From Isoetes taiwanensis (taxonomy: Eukaryota; Streptophyta; Lycopodiopsida; Isoetales; Isoetaceae), in contig JAJEKV010000035.1 of assembly GCA_021234155.1 (NCBI GenBank), positions 4,418,224-4,482,223 on the forward strand: a DNA stretch of 64,000 nucleotides. The letters are read 5' to 3'. Made by a program: the position numbers and the translations under genes. This document shows, piece after piece, positions 39,613 to 49,524 of the stretch; the first letter of the stretch is position 1, and the number at the start of each line of letters is the position of its first letter. The notes below the pieces were generated by a model. The model was not told the origin of the DNA. It ran no database searches and saw nothing but the letters and a program-made list of their open reading frames with translations.

Positions 39613-40096
39613 CTACAAAATGGAAGTTTGGGAGCCATTTTTTAGCTTCAACCGTTGTTGTTTTGTTGTAGATTTGTCACTTTAGATCCGACCAGAGCTT
39701 TTGGTGTAGATCCGGCACAGAATAGATCCAGTATAGATCCGGCACAGAATTTGGCACAGGTAACAAAATTATCTGGTGTAGATATTTTTGCCAGATCTTA
39801 TGGTGTAGATCCGGCACTGAACAGAGCTAAAACAAATTTTAATAGAGCTAAATAAAGCTAAAATAGAACATAGATCGACTAGAATAGAGCTAAAGTCATA
39901 TGCATAAATCTTTTGCCAGCTCTTTTATCTTTTGGTGTAGATTTGGCACAGAACAGAGCTCAAGTTGAAAACATATCGGAGATTTACCGCTTTGCCCGGT
40001 TCTTTGACCTGTTTAGCAGAATGGCTGAGCCTACTTAGAGACATGACACGTGGCGACACCATATTCAAAACGACGACCCAACTTCCATTTTGTAAA
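39613..40096. mobile_element. TIR-bounded non-coding element (fold-back family, copy 2)
   Basis: Left end CTACAAAATGGAAGTTTGGG (39613) pairs with right end GACCCAACTTCCATTTTGTA (to about 40094). The interior repeats GGTGTAGATCCGGCAC-like units. A CACGTGGC word lies near the right end at 40048. No transposase. Confidence 0.7.
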
Positions 40097-40099
40097 TAT

Positions 40100-41175
40100 A
40101 ATAAGGATCCATAATGTTGAACATGCGGTATATATAAAAAAAAACGATGTGCAACAAAAGGAAATGGATAAAGTAAGAAACCATCTTATTCCAATTTATT
40201 CGTAACAAGGTGCAAACATAGAAAAGGCCATTATTACGCACAAACGTCAAACTATAAAAAACTGATACTGCCATCAAATCAAGCTAGCAAACCCAAGGAA
40301 ATAGCCAGATAAGTGGGAAGGAATTGTAGGGGATATTCAGTCAAGATAAGGAAAAATTTGCCGAATTGAATTGGTCACAAAGACGATAACCCCATTGAAG
40401 AATTACATCTCTCAAAAGTCGAGCACAGTGAGAATCAATGAGTCGATATGATCGGAAAACGCGATGTACCGCAGGAGAAAAGGATGCGTAAAGATATAGA
40501 GCCCGAGAGAACTCGACAGTCCAATCAATATCATGACGGTCCAGTTGAAGAGCATTGCGTGCAGATGGATGTAGGGAGTCCAAATGTTGGGTGTAGAGAT
40601 GGTGATCAGTTGCAAAAGGAGGAGGGAAAAAACCGACCATGAGGATATCCGCAACGCAAATAGGGTAACTGATTGGCATAATGACAATGGAAAGATAGAT
40701 AAATGATGAGAAAAATAAAGACAGATGAAACGATCAACATAAGGAGCTCATTTATAAGGGAGAAAGGTGTGACTAAAATAAAAGCATGTAAAAATAGAGT
40801 GAAGGACCGATGGTATAAGGGAGAAAGGTGAGACTAAAAATAAGGGCATGCAAAGATAGATTGAAGGACTCATGGTGGAACGAAATCTTGGCACTCTCGC
40901 TGCGCCTGCGGCTAGGGCGGCAACAGGGGAAGGAGGCCGCCCTCCTTTCCTCTCTTTCTGGTACTGCTGTAGATCCTCTTGCAGACCAGAGCCTGTGATC
41001 TGGTGCTAGTGGAGTTTGCCGGTGATTTTCTTCTTCAAAGAAATTGCACATTTGATTCTGAAGCAGCTTCAAGGCGGTCTTTTGGATTCGGCCTTGTAAG
41101 CTACTAATGTGGCATTTTGTTCTCAATCTTTTAGAAAGAATGATGATTTGTTATGCAAATCACACCGAAAGGGCG
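40100..41175. other. Interval without recognised gene
   Basis: A 112-codon minus frame (40679-40341) and a 117-codon frame (41126-40773) have no recognised domains. Could be decayed TE coding sequence. Confidence 0.3.
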
Positions 41176-41180
41176 TGGAG

Positions 41181-41629
41181 TATAGGGGAGGGTGCCCTTC
41201 TTTCACCCACTCCCCTTCAATGCCCACTTTTTGCCTCTTAATAGCCCACTTTTTACCCTTTGATAGCTTACTTTTGCCCTTTAATAGCCCACCTTAAGAA
41301 CTATTAAAAATTGAGCTAAATGAATGTTCTATTGATGGGCACTTGTCGTCCAATAAAGGTCAAATATAAGTATTAATTGTCCATTAGAGGGTTTTTAGTG
41401 GTCCATTGAAGGGCATTTGGGGGTCTATTGGTATCAAAATTACCATGTGGCTTAAAATCTTTATAGCAACCTTTCAATTTGTCGAAACTGCTCGCGCTTA
41501 GTATCTATTGAAAGCTAAACTCTGAAATTTCATTATGTTATATCAAAATAGGAAATTCGAAAAAAATAAACCCATCATAATAAAAAAAATTTCCCTTAAG
41601 TGGGCGCTTTATGGGCACCCTTCCCTATA
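41181..41629. mobile_element. Small TIR element (MITE-like)
   Basis: TATAGGGGAGGGTGCCC (41181-41197) pairs with GGGCACCCTTCCCTATA (41613-41629), one mismatch in 17. GTGGAG occurs just outside both ends. The interior repeats TAATAGCCCACTTTTT-like units near the left side. Non-coding, about 450 bases. Confidence 0.7.
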
Positions 41630-41639
41630 TGGTGGAGCG

Positions 41640-44600
41640 GAATTGAAGCAAAATTTATAAAGAAAGTAGTTTTGGGTCTTTTAGGCAGTCCTTTTAGTTG
41701 GATCTTCTGACCATTTGGTTTTTCCCCCTATTCTTGCTCTTTCTTGCTAGCGAAAAGATATAAGAATGTTTTCTCGGAAGGAGCAGAGTAAATTCTTGAT
41801 CTTAAACTTCAAGACCAGATATCATGAGCCAGAATTTAGGGAGAGTTGTGGTGGTTGGGCTGTGTGTCTAGCCTATTACAGGTTGGCTGACTGTCGCATT
41901 CCGACAATGTAGCATCCTATTTTAATCTCATATTTGGTTGTAAAGCTGCTAATTTTTTTATCGTAGTCTGAAGCATATTCGCTTTCTCTTTTCTCTTCAT
42001 CTCTATTTCTGCAAGAAGTTTTCGTGGAGCATTCAAGATTTGTTTGTAGCTTGTGGAAAATGGGCATTTGGCTTCTATAATATTCTATTTAACTTAGAAG
42101 ATGTTAATAATGTAGTGTTGGTCAGATAGAAGAAGAGGTTGAGAGAGGCTCATATGTATTGTAGCTACAGACATGATTCCGATCCAAATGGGATCCTTTG
42201 TACTTAAATTATATCCGATCCATGAGGGATCTTTGTATCGTAATTTTTCCTATCTGATCAATACAATAACTTCTTACCTTCAAAAATAAAATAAAATAAA
42301 AAAATAAAAGGGGATTGAAGGACTGGTGACATATAAACGTAGAGCAAGGGAGCGTCCAGAAAAAAGAAGCGGACACGAAATAGCGAAATCAATGGGGTCT
42401 AGTAGAGAAAAAGCATGCGACCACAAAAAGAAGTATACAACTGGAAAAAAATAAAGAATACTTTTCTGACACATTATGGAAAGGGCTTGGCAGAACACTT
42501 CGGTTTAGGAAGCCGCAGAGTTGAGGCCGATCAGAGGTCACTCGAGCCGGATTAGCAACCCGAAGAAAATGTTCAGGTCGAATCCATAAACGGAGGCGAA
42601 AGTGGGATAGAAACTCTAAGATTTGAGGAAAACAGATAGATAGAACCAAGTAGATCGGGTCAGGGCAGCGAAGGTTAATAGGGGAGAAGGAATTGGAAGA
42701 AAAAAAGAAGTAAGGAATGAAGCTATGGGTACTAGCGAGAAGCAGGGCCAAGAATGGGCAGAAAAGAATTGATTATGTACTGAGGTCCTGGCAGAGTATG
42801 AAATTCATTACAGGGGATTGATATATTCCTGAATCTGAAAAAGAAGACAATAAATCAATGTACAGAAGAAGCAGAGATGCTCCGTGGGAAGATCAGCATG
42901 GATACCCTACGAAACTTTAAGTAAAGCCAAATTTTTTTGACCTGGCACAATCGTGAAACTGAGACTTGAGATGAGGTTGTTAGATGGATACTCTGTTTTG
43001 TTGCAGGTAGATGTCCGATTCAATTGGATGTTGTACACCTGATCAATCATGTCTGGACAGTGTACTGAGTCTGCGACTCGTGAAAGACTTGAAGGTAATC
43101 TGTTTGATAGAGGGAGCTGAGAGAAAGAGAAGTCGATGAGGTAGAAGGGTTGTTTAAGCAGACCCTAAGCATACAGATTCTCAGACGAAAGAAATAAAAA
43201 GACAACAAGTAAAGAATGTGATATGAAAAAAGTAGAATAACGATAAGCTATAACCTTGAAATATATCACAAAAGTCAATCCAACATTGATAATTGCGACA
43301 TAAAACTAGCAGAACAGAACAAGAAATTCAATCCGGCTCACAAAATATTTCTCTTTCATAGCATGCATATCCATCTCACGAGATTGTGCTCTTCCTGAGT
43401 TGCTATAGAGGACATGAGTGCATGCAAGCAGAGATGTCAACACGTATAGCATAGAAACTTCAAGAATCATGTTTAGAATTGCTCAAATACAGAGACAATA
43501 GCTAAACTTATAAGGCCCCAAGGAATCATGGATAGAGAGGCGCACCTTCTAAAGGACTATGAAGAAAAAACTCGGCATGAAGTTTGCTATGACGATGACA
43601 TTGAGAAGAGAACCGGCAATGAAGCTGAACAAGAGATCTACTGAAGAAAAGGCATCTTGGACAGGAGAAGCAATCGACCGGGTTTTGTGTTCTTTGTGAG
43701 TCCCTCACTAGAATAAGCGATCATACTAGAAATGAAAAGCAAAAGATAAATTTACCTTGACATGTTGCTCTTACAAGACCAATAAAAAGAAGCAGCTATT
43801 AGCTATGAACATCAGCTATCATGCATGCTCTATTTAGAACCTGCAATATTTTGTTGCCTCTACAGCTGCAAGAACTAAGACTGGAGATTGACCAATGTAG
43901 CATTCTAGAAAATGGCGCTTAAGCTTCTTCTACCTTTGGTGCTACAGGTTATAGCTCTAGCATCTATAGTAGATCCAAAATCTTGGCCATCCCTATAAAC
44001 GTTTCCAAAATCTACGAGCTTGGGTAGGAACATGAAAAGCAAAGAGCATGAGCATGAGGGGGACAAAAACCCGCTTTGATATACAAGCTGTAGAAGCCGC
44101 TCTACTGCAGCTTGAATTGGTTCTTGCAAACCTAAGAAAAAGAGAAAGAGAGTAGACACATAGCTATCGCCACCATCCTTGTGCAATGGGATAACAAAGA
44201 GAAGAGGATACCTGAATAGCAAATTCTGAAATCGGGCGCTGCCCTGCCATGGCCCTTTCAACCATGCCCCTACCTTACCACAAAACACTCTAAAAAAAGA
44301 GCTGCCATACCATTTTGGAATACCAACTATAGCCAACAAATCTAACTCTAATAAAAAACACACATGAAGTTCAAGGAATTAAAAAAACTCTTGTACAAGG
44401 CTTATGCCCATGTCAAAGTGCAATTTCTTTTGTTGCCTTTTCTACATCTGAACCGCATTTTGTCTAGAAGTTTCCTAAGCAAGTGGTCCCAATTAAGAAT
44501 GAACTATTGTCCCTTTGTGTAAAGTATCTTTATTTTCTTTTCCAAGTTTAAAAAGTGGTTCTTTGAAATCTATGAATTATTGTCCTTTTGTGTAAGGTAT

Positions 44601-45270
44601 CTTCGTTTTCTTCTCCAAATTGAAAATGTGGTTCTTTGAAGACTTCAAACATTAGTAGAGTTATTTCAATGGTATTGCATCATACACGTAGATCTAAAAC
44701 TCCTGGCCATCCATTCCCTATGAAATTGATATATAAGGAAATAGCCTTCTAGCATGTGCTGACTGACCTCTTTGAGATGTTGATTACCAAAAAGAAATAC
44801 TTTGAATTCTGGACATCAATAGCAAAGCCCAAAAGATTGGAACCAAAATAGATGCTTCATGTTCTAGAGTAGAGACAAACATTATAGAGAGAAAGTATTT
44901 TGTTCAAAGTATATCTGGTTGTTTTTATATGTAGGATGCATACAAACAAAGTTCATTTCCCTCACTTCAGGTAGGAGGCATCTTTTGATATTGGATGTCC
45001 CCTCTCCAATAGCAAGTTCTTCTCCCTTTTAACTCCAAACAAGACCACGATCACTTCTTCTAATTCAACGTTTGCACTTGGCCTCTTCTCCTCTGATCCT
45101 CCACAACTGTCAACTTGATCATCTGCCTCCTCTTTTTTAACTCTTCTATTGCCATTGACATTTGGAATGTCGGTATCCAGATAATAGAAAATAACCCAGT
45201 TCTCTCAAGACAAATCTGAGCTTCAACTTCTTGATGAGAATCATAACATAGTCTAGTCCATAATAGGTAA
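41640..45270. other. Long interval without recognised gene
   Basis: Several minus-strand frames of 60-150 codons (for example 42751-42389 and 44363-43905) show hydrophobic, low-complexity text and no domain. The 44363-43905 frame contains an acceptor-like TTCTTAG before LQEPIQAAVERLLQLVYQ, so part of it could be exon sequence. I cannot support a gene. Confidence 0.3.
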
Positions 45271-45273
45271 TGT

Positions 45274-45546
45274 TTCAGCTCTTGAATTGACCGAATCAGG
45301 CAATCTTATAGTATATAATTCCAACCATAGTACTATATGGCAAAATTTTGATCATCAACTGATACATTCTTGCCTGGCCAGACTATTAAAGAGGGCACGT
45401 AGCTCACAACATCTAATTCAAGCCGAATTTGTTATTGATGTGAAGCCTTCTAAATTGGTGCTCTATTCAACTTCTAGAGATTCTCCTCTCCCTTATGGGA
45501 CTATTACAAATGATGGAACTTATGACTATAATAAGGCAATACAATA
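45274..45546 (+). pseudogene. G-type (bulb) lectin domain fragment of a receptor kinase
   Basis: An open frame of about 86 codons reads LTESGNLIVYNSNHSTIWQNF, then SRDSPLPYGTI. SGNLVLY...TIWQSFDHPTDTLLPGQ is the conserved end of the B-lectin domain in plant S-receptor-like proteins. Here the DHPTDTLLPGQ part is altered to DHQLIHSCLARL, consistent with decay. There is no signal peptide, PAN domain or kinase nearby, so it is a fragment. Confidence 0.7.
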
Positions 45547-45549
45547 ATG

Positions 45550-47100
45550 TGGAGAGAGTGGGATGCTTAGTCGTGTACTATAATTTTACTAATACAGTAG
45601 ATTATGTGGTCGTATAAGATTCCGCAAAACCATTTGCTTTCCAATGCCAATTCAAGTTTAGACTTTTTTTTTACTCAATTCAGAATGTAATATGACATTA
45701 TCTTCGAACAATATGGAAAGTTAAACCATGAATATGGAGTTGCATGGGCATGAAAGTAAATGTGAATTTTCTGATAAAGAGGAGGCAACCTGAAAATTGT
45801 AATTTCTGATAACTATTTCAAGAAAATCTGTTGAATTGGCACTTTCAATTAAATTCCTTTCTCACGAGATCTCCCTCGCTGTTTTTACAAAATCCAAAGA
45901 ACCCAAAGGAAAATCTATCCCTACAAGTTTGTTACAATGCAAATTCTGATGATGAGAAGGGAATGTGGTAGCAAATCCGACTCATATACTAGGTTCTGGA
46001 GAATAGCAGAGGCCAGAGCCCTTGCCTCATCTATTGGGCCCATCACGTTAATCGAGGCACTAGCAGGAAGGCCATATCACGCCCAATCAACATTCATCGG
46101 CTAGCCCCTGAGTTTGTCCCTTTGGACTTGTTCTCACCTTTAGCTTTACAAGATTCAAATGCCACGTGCATTTTCTCATCATATAGAATCATGAGTTCCT
46201 CGTCACATGCTATCAAAAAAGACATACAAATATTTTTCCATCCATTCTTTTATAATGCCATAAGTTTGGAAGGATCTAAGGATCTTCCATCCAATCCTTT
46301 ATAATGCCATAAGTCTTAGGCAACAAGAGCTACACCGGATTAGGTCGAACTTATCTCATCAGAGAATCTCGCACATCTGACATATGCATCAACCAAAGTA
46401 CTAGCCATATTTGTATTTGGTTCAAATCACGAGTTGAGAAATGAATGCTTATCACTCTCTCTAGCTAGATACTTACTGGAACTAGTAGAGAACTAAAATT
46501 ACTCTGTGCACCTTACCTTATATATGGGAAAAGCAAGAAGAAAGCCTTTTTCTATTGCAAATATTGAGACATTTAAGTTGTTACCAGTCTCTAAGTATGG
46601 CTACTTATTTGGCATCCATATATGTCCCCTTATGTCCCCTTCCATTCTGCTTTCATAATTATATTCATATTTCTGTGTTCTTTGCTTTTGTCACCCTAGA
46701 CATATGTAAGAAAAATCAAAATTTGAAATAATTTTCGGTCTGATCAGATGCTCAATCGTCGACAGCACCGGTGGCATATTCAAGTGTGTAACTATCGTCC
46801 TGGATCTTTTAAAGAAAAGCATGATGCTTTGTCTTGATGCTCATACATTGAGGCTAGTATATAATCAACAATCATAGGTTATTCTAGATCCCGATCAGTT
46901 CCAGCTTATGGCTTTACAAAATGTTGAAGCTATATTTGGCTGTAGATTCCAATGCAAAAAGATGCTACTATGACCTTGTTCATATTTGTTGACTTTCTTG
47001 ACCAATGGAAAAGGCATAATTGAATATCTATGAGACCATTCAATAAGGAAAATAAATTATCTTCATGGAGAGTTACCCCTTCAAGATACCAAGTAGCACT
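45550..47100. other. Interval without recognised gene
   Basis: AT-rich. Small duplicated piece CATCCA/TTCTTTTATAATGCCATAAG near 46240 and 46290. No domain seen. Confidence 0.3.
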
Positions 47101-47119
47101 GGAAGTTTGTCTTGAAAAT

Positions 47120-47911
47120 ATTGGATGTGTAACTTGCATTAATACCATTAGTTCTATACAAAACATAGCCAGAACAATCAGATAAATGGTTCCAGGCATG
47201 TCTACATTCATGGACATGCTCTGACAAAATCTTCACATATAACAAATCAAAATCAAAGAAAGAAGGTTAAATACTTCAGAGAAATAGAAGCTCAAAATGA
47301 TCTCATCAAATCTGCTCACCTCTCGTCGAACTTCATGCACTCATCCTTGGACTGTTCTCTGCTTGTTGAAAAAGGACCTACTCCTGGTGATGTTTTTAAT
47401 GGTATCAATCCACGACTCTTAAGAAAGTCATATCTTGAAGAAGACAAGTATTGACCCGATATGAAATCGAGACAAATCAAAAGCTCTAGAAGGCCTGAGA
47501 GAAAAATAGGCACTCAGCATCCATAAACAGCAGCATACATGCAAGTTGAAGCTTAGGGTGCTTAGAAGGCTCAAACCTAGATGTTACTATACAGAATGAA
47601 AGAGCTACTTATTACTATACATTCTAAATCAAGCACGCTTGATGTATTAAAAAGATAACATTCAACAGATAATGACGCATCCAAAATTAGCCATCGCTAC
47701 CTGATCTCCATTCATGTTCCTCAAACAAATGTCAGCCATAAGCTGACATGTAAAAAAGTCCAGTGCAAGGGATTGCTGTTGAGCAAAAATAACATACCTT
47801 TCTCCCCCACAAAGAAGCGATTATGTTCACAACAAATAGCTGTCCCGATGTGTATTTGCTGTTTCGATGGGTCGACCATCCTTTCCTATCTCCGTTCTCC
47901 ATTTTTTAAGC
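47120..47911 (-). other. Possible exons of an unrecognised minus-strand gene
   Basis: Three protein-like pieces in order on the minus strand. (1) An ATG at about 47911 opens MENGDRKGWSTHRNSKYTSG and runs to a GTATGT donor near 47799. (2) After TTTTTCTCTCAG near 47513, a piece with SGQYLSSSRYDFLKSRGLIP and a Cys-containing end (KDECMKFDER) reaches GAG|GTGAGC near 47322. (3) After GATTTTGTCAG near 47222, text HVHECRHAWNHLSDCSGYVLY precedes a possible donor. The Cys spacing is suggestive of a small mitochondrial-type CX-rich protein, but I do not recognise it, and piece 1 does not join piece 2 in frame as I read it. Confidence 0.35.
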
Positions 47912-48267
47912 CTTTTCTAATTTTCGTGGCCGTGGATGACGAAAAGTTTAGATCTAACGGCATATTAGGATGCCATCTTAGATTTAGCTGAGGTGGAGAT
48001 GCAACGTGGATAGGCTAGAATTGCAGGAAAAGCTTGGGACCACAATGCCTATAGAAGAGCATAATAATACCTCAAAGAATCCAGGTGTTTGCCAAGATGT
48101 ACTCCTCGGTGACCTAGTTGAGTAGTGACGTAAGTGCCCGTGAGCAAAACTATGGATCGATGCTAATAGAACTGAAGTTTGAACACAGAGTAATGATAAG
48201 TGAATTTTACTAGAATGCAAAGTAGAATGCAATCTGGAATGCTAAGTAGTAAGGGCTAGAATGTATG

Positions 48268-48380
48268 GTGGCATGGCAGGTGGGAGCAGTTTCCGGTGTG
48301 GACCGGTGGGGTCCCGCGACCGGCGGAGCCGGGAGCGGGTCACCGGTCCCACCGGAAACTGCGACCACGTGGCATGCCAC
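48268..48380. repeat. Fold-back hairpin beside TIR element (copy 3)
   Basis: Left arm 48268-48308 (GTGGCATGGCAGGTGGGAGC...) pairs with right arm 48341-48380 (...CCACGTGGCATGCCAC). The central words CAGTTTCCGGTG and CACCGGAAACTG match exactly. GC-rich loop. The right arm ends one base before the TIR of the next element. Confidence 0.85.
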
Positions 48381-49422
48381 CACAACATGGAAAGTGGGAG
48401 CATTTTTTTTTTTATTTTTTTTATTTTTTTGTTGAGGTCTGGCGATGGCGCTGCGCTCCTCGGCTATGGCGCTGGGCTTCTTGGCTATGGCGCCGGGCTC
48501 CACGGCTATGGCGATGGCGCTTGGCCCGACGGCGTTCCCTAACGCTGGGCTGGTCCAGCATTTTTGTAGATTCAAGCTTCTCGTCCAGTATTCTCGGCCG
48601 GATCCAGCATTTTCGTAGCTGCAAGCTTTGTAAAAGGAGGCATTCTGCAAGATCGATCTTTATTTCTTCTTCTAGGTTCAAATCTTGCTGTATCTTGAAG
48701 ATCCGGTGTCTTGAGTCGGTTTCTTTAAGAATAATGTACCTAGTATGCTCTGTTTTTGAACTTTTCTTGTTCATTCATCTGGATATTTACTTTGCATGTC
48801 TGTTTCTTTTAGTTTGGAGCGGCAGGGGCAGATTTTGATGCCGCTGAAGACACATTTCTCAAAGATTTGCTTCTAGTTTTCGGCCTTGAAGGTGCAACAT
48901 CGGCTAAGCTGTAGCTGTTTGCTCTGTTCCTGTATCTGTTTGCTCGAAGTTGGTCTTATTTGCTAAGCTTGGTTGTGATGCATTGTAAAAGTTTTGAAGC
49001 TTCATATCTTTGCTTTTCACGGCCAGAAGCATGTCTTTTTTGCAGCTATTCTAGCCGACAGGGCTCATGTAGTTTTTTTACCTTTGTATCCAGTTTTTGT
49101 AGAAGCTGCATTGATGAATACAAGGGCTAAAAAGCTTAGCCATTTCTTTATGATTTTTACAGTGCCGAACTTGCTTACAGTGCCATTTCTTTATGATTTT
49201 TACAGTGCCATTTCTACTTTTGTGTAAATCTATTCGTGTGTAAAATCTACTTCTGTTTAAACTGAAAATGTGCTTATTTTTGGCAACCGGTTATAACCTG
49301 TAAATTTTTAAATGCTCGGAATAGGCGTCCCACTTTCCATTCCAGATTGTAGGGATATGCCACGTGGCGGCCTGTGGATCGTCTTCAGGCAAAAAATGCG
49401 ACCCACTTTCCATGTTGTTAAC
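48381..49422. mobile_element. TIR-bounded non-coding element (fold-back family, copy 3)
   Basis: Left end CACAACATGGAAAGTGGGAG with a T run (48381-48420) pairs with right end AAAAAATGCGACCCACTTTC...GTTGTTAAC (49391-49422). A second inverted copy of the end, CCCACTTTCCATTCC, lies at 49328-49342. The interior starts with GGCTATGGCGC-type repeats (about 48445-48530), then AT-rich sequence with no transposase. It stands just before the TTC39-like gene. Confidence 0.7.
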
Positions 49423-49480
49423 TGAAAGTCGTGAGTCGAAATCCAGGCCGATCTCCTGAAAAGAAGGGTGCCACGTGGCA
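49358..49480 (+). promoter_or_regulatory. Two G-box palindromes upstream of the TTC39-like gene
   Basis: TGCCACGTGGC at 49358-49368 and the perfect 12-base palindrome TGCCACGTGGCA at 49469-49480, 45 bases before the start codon. CACGTG is the core bound by plant bZIP and bHLH factors. The first box lies inside the end region of the TIR element. Function is inference. Confidence 0.45.
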
Positions 49481-49524
49481 TGAGCTGATACGCGCCAAGG
49501 CCAAATTGGGCTTAAGGGGCTTTT

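Noticed and set aside
40341-40679. Possible tyrosine recombinase for the DIRS-like element
   Set aside because: No recognisable R...HxxR...Y arrangement in the 112-codon frame, and it lies 9 kb from the RT remnant.
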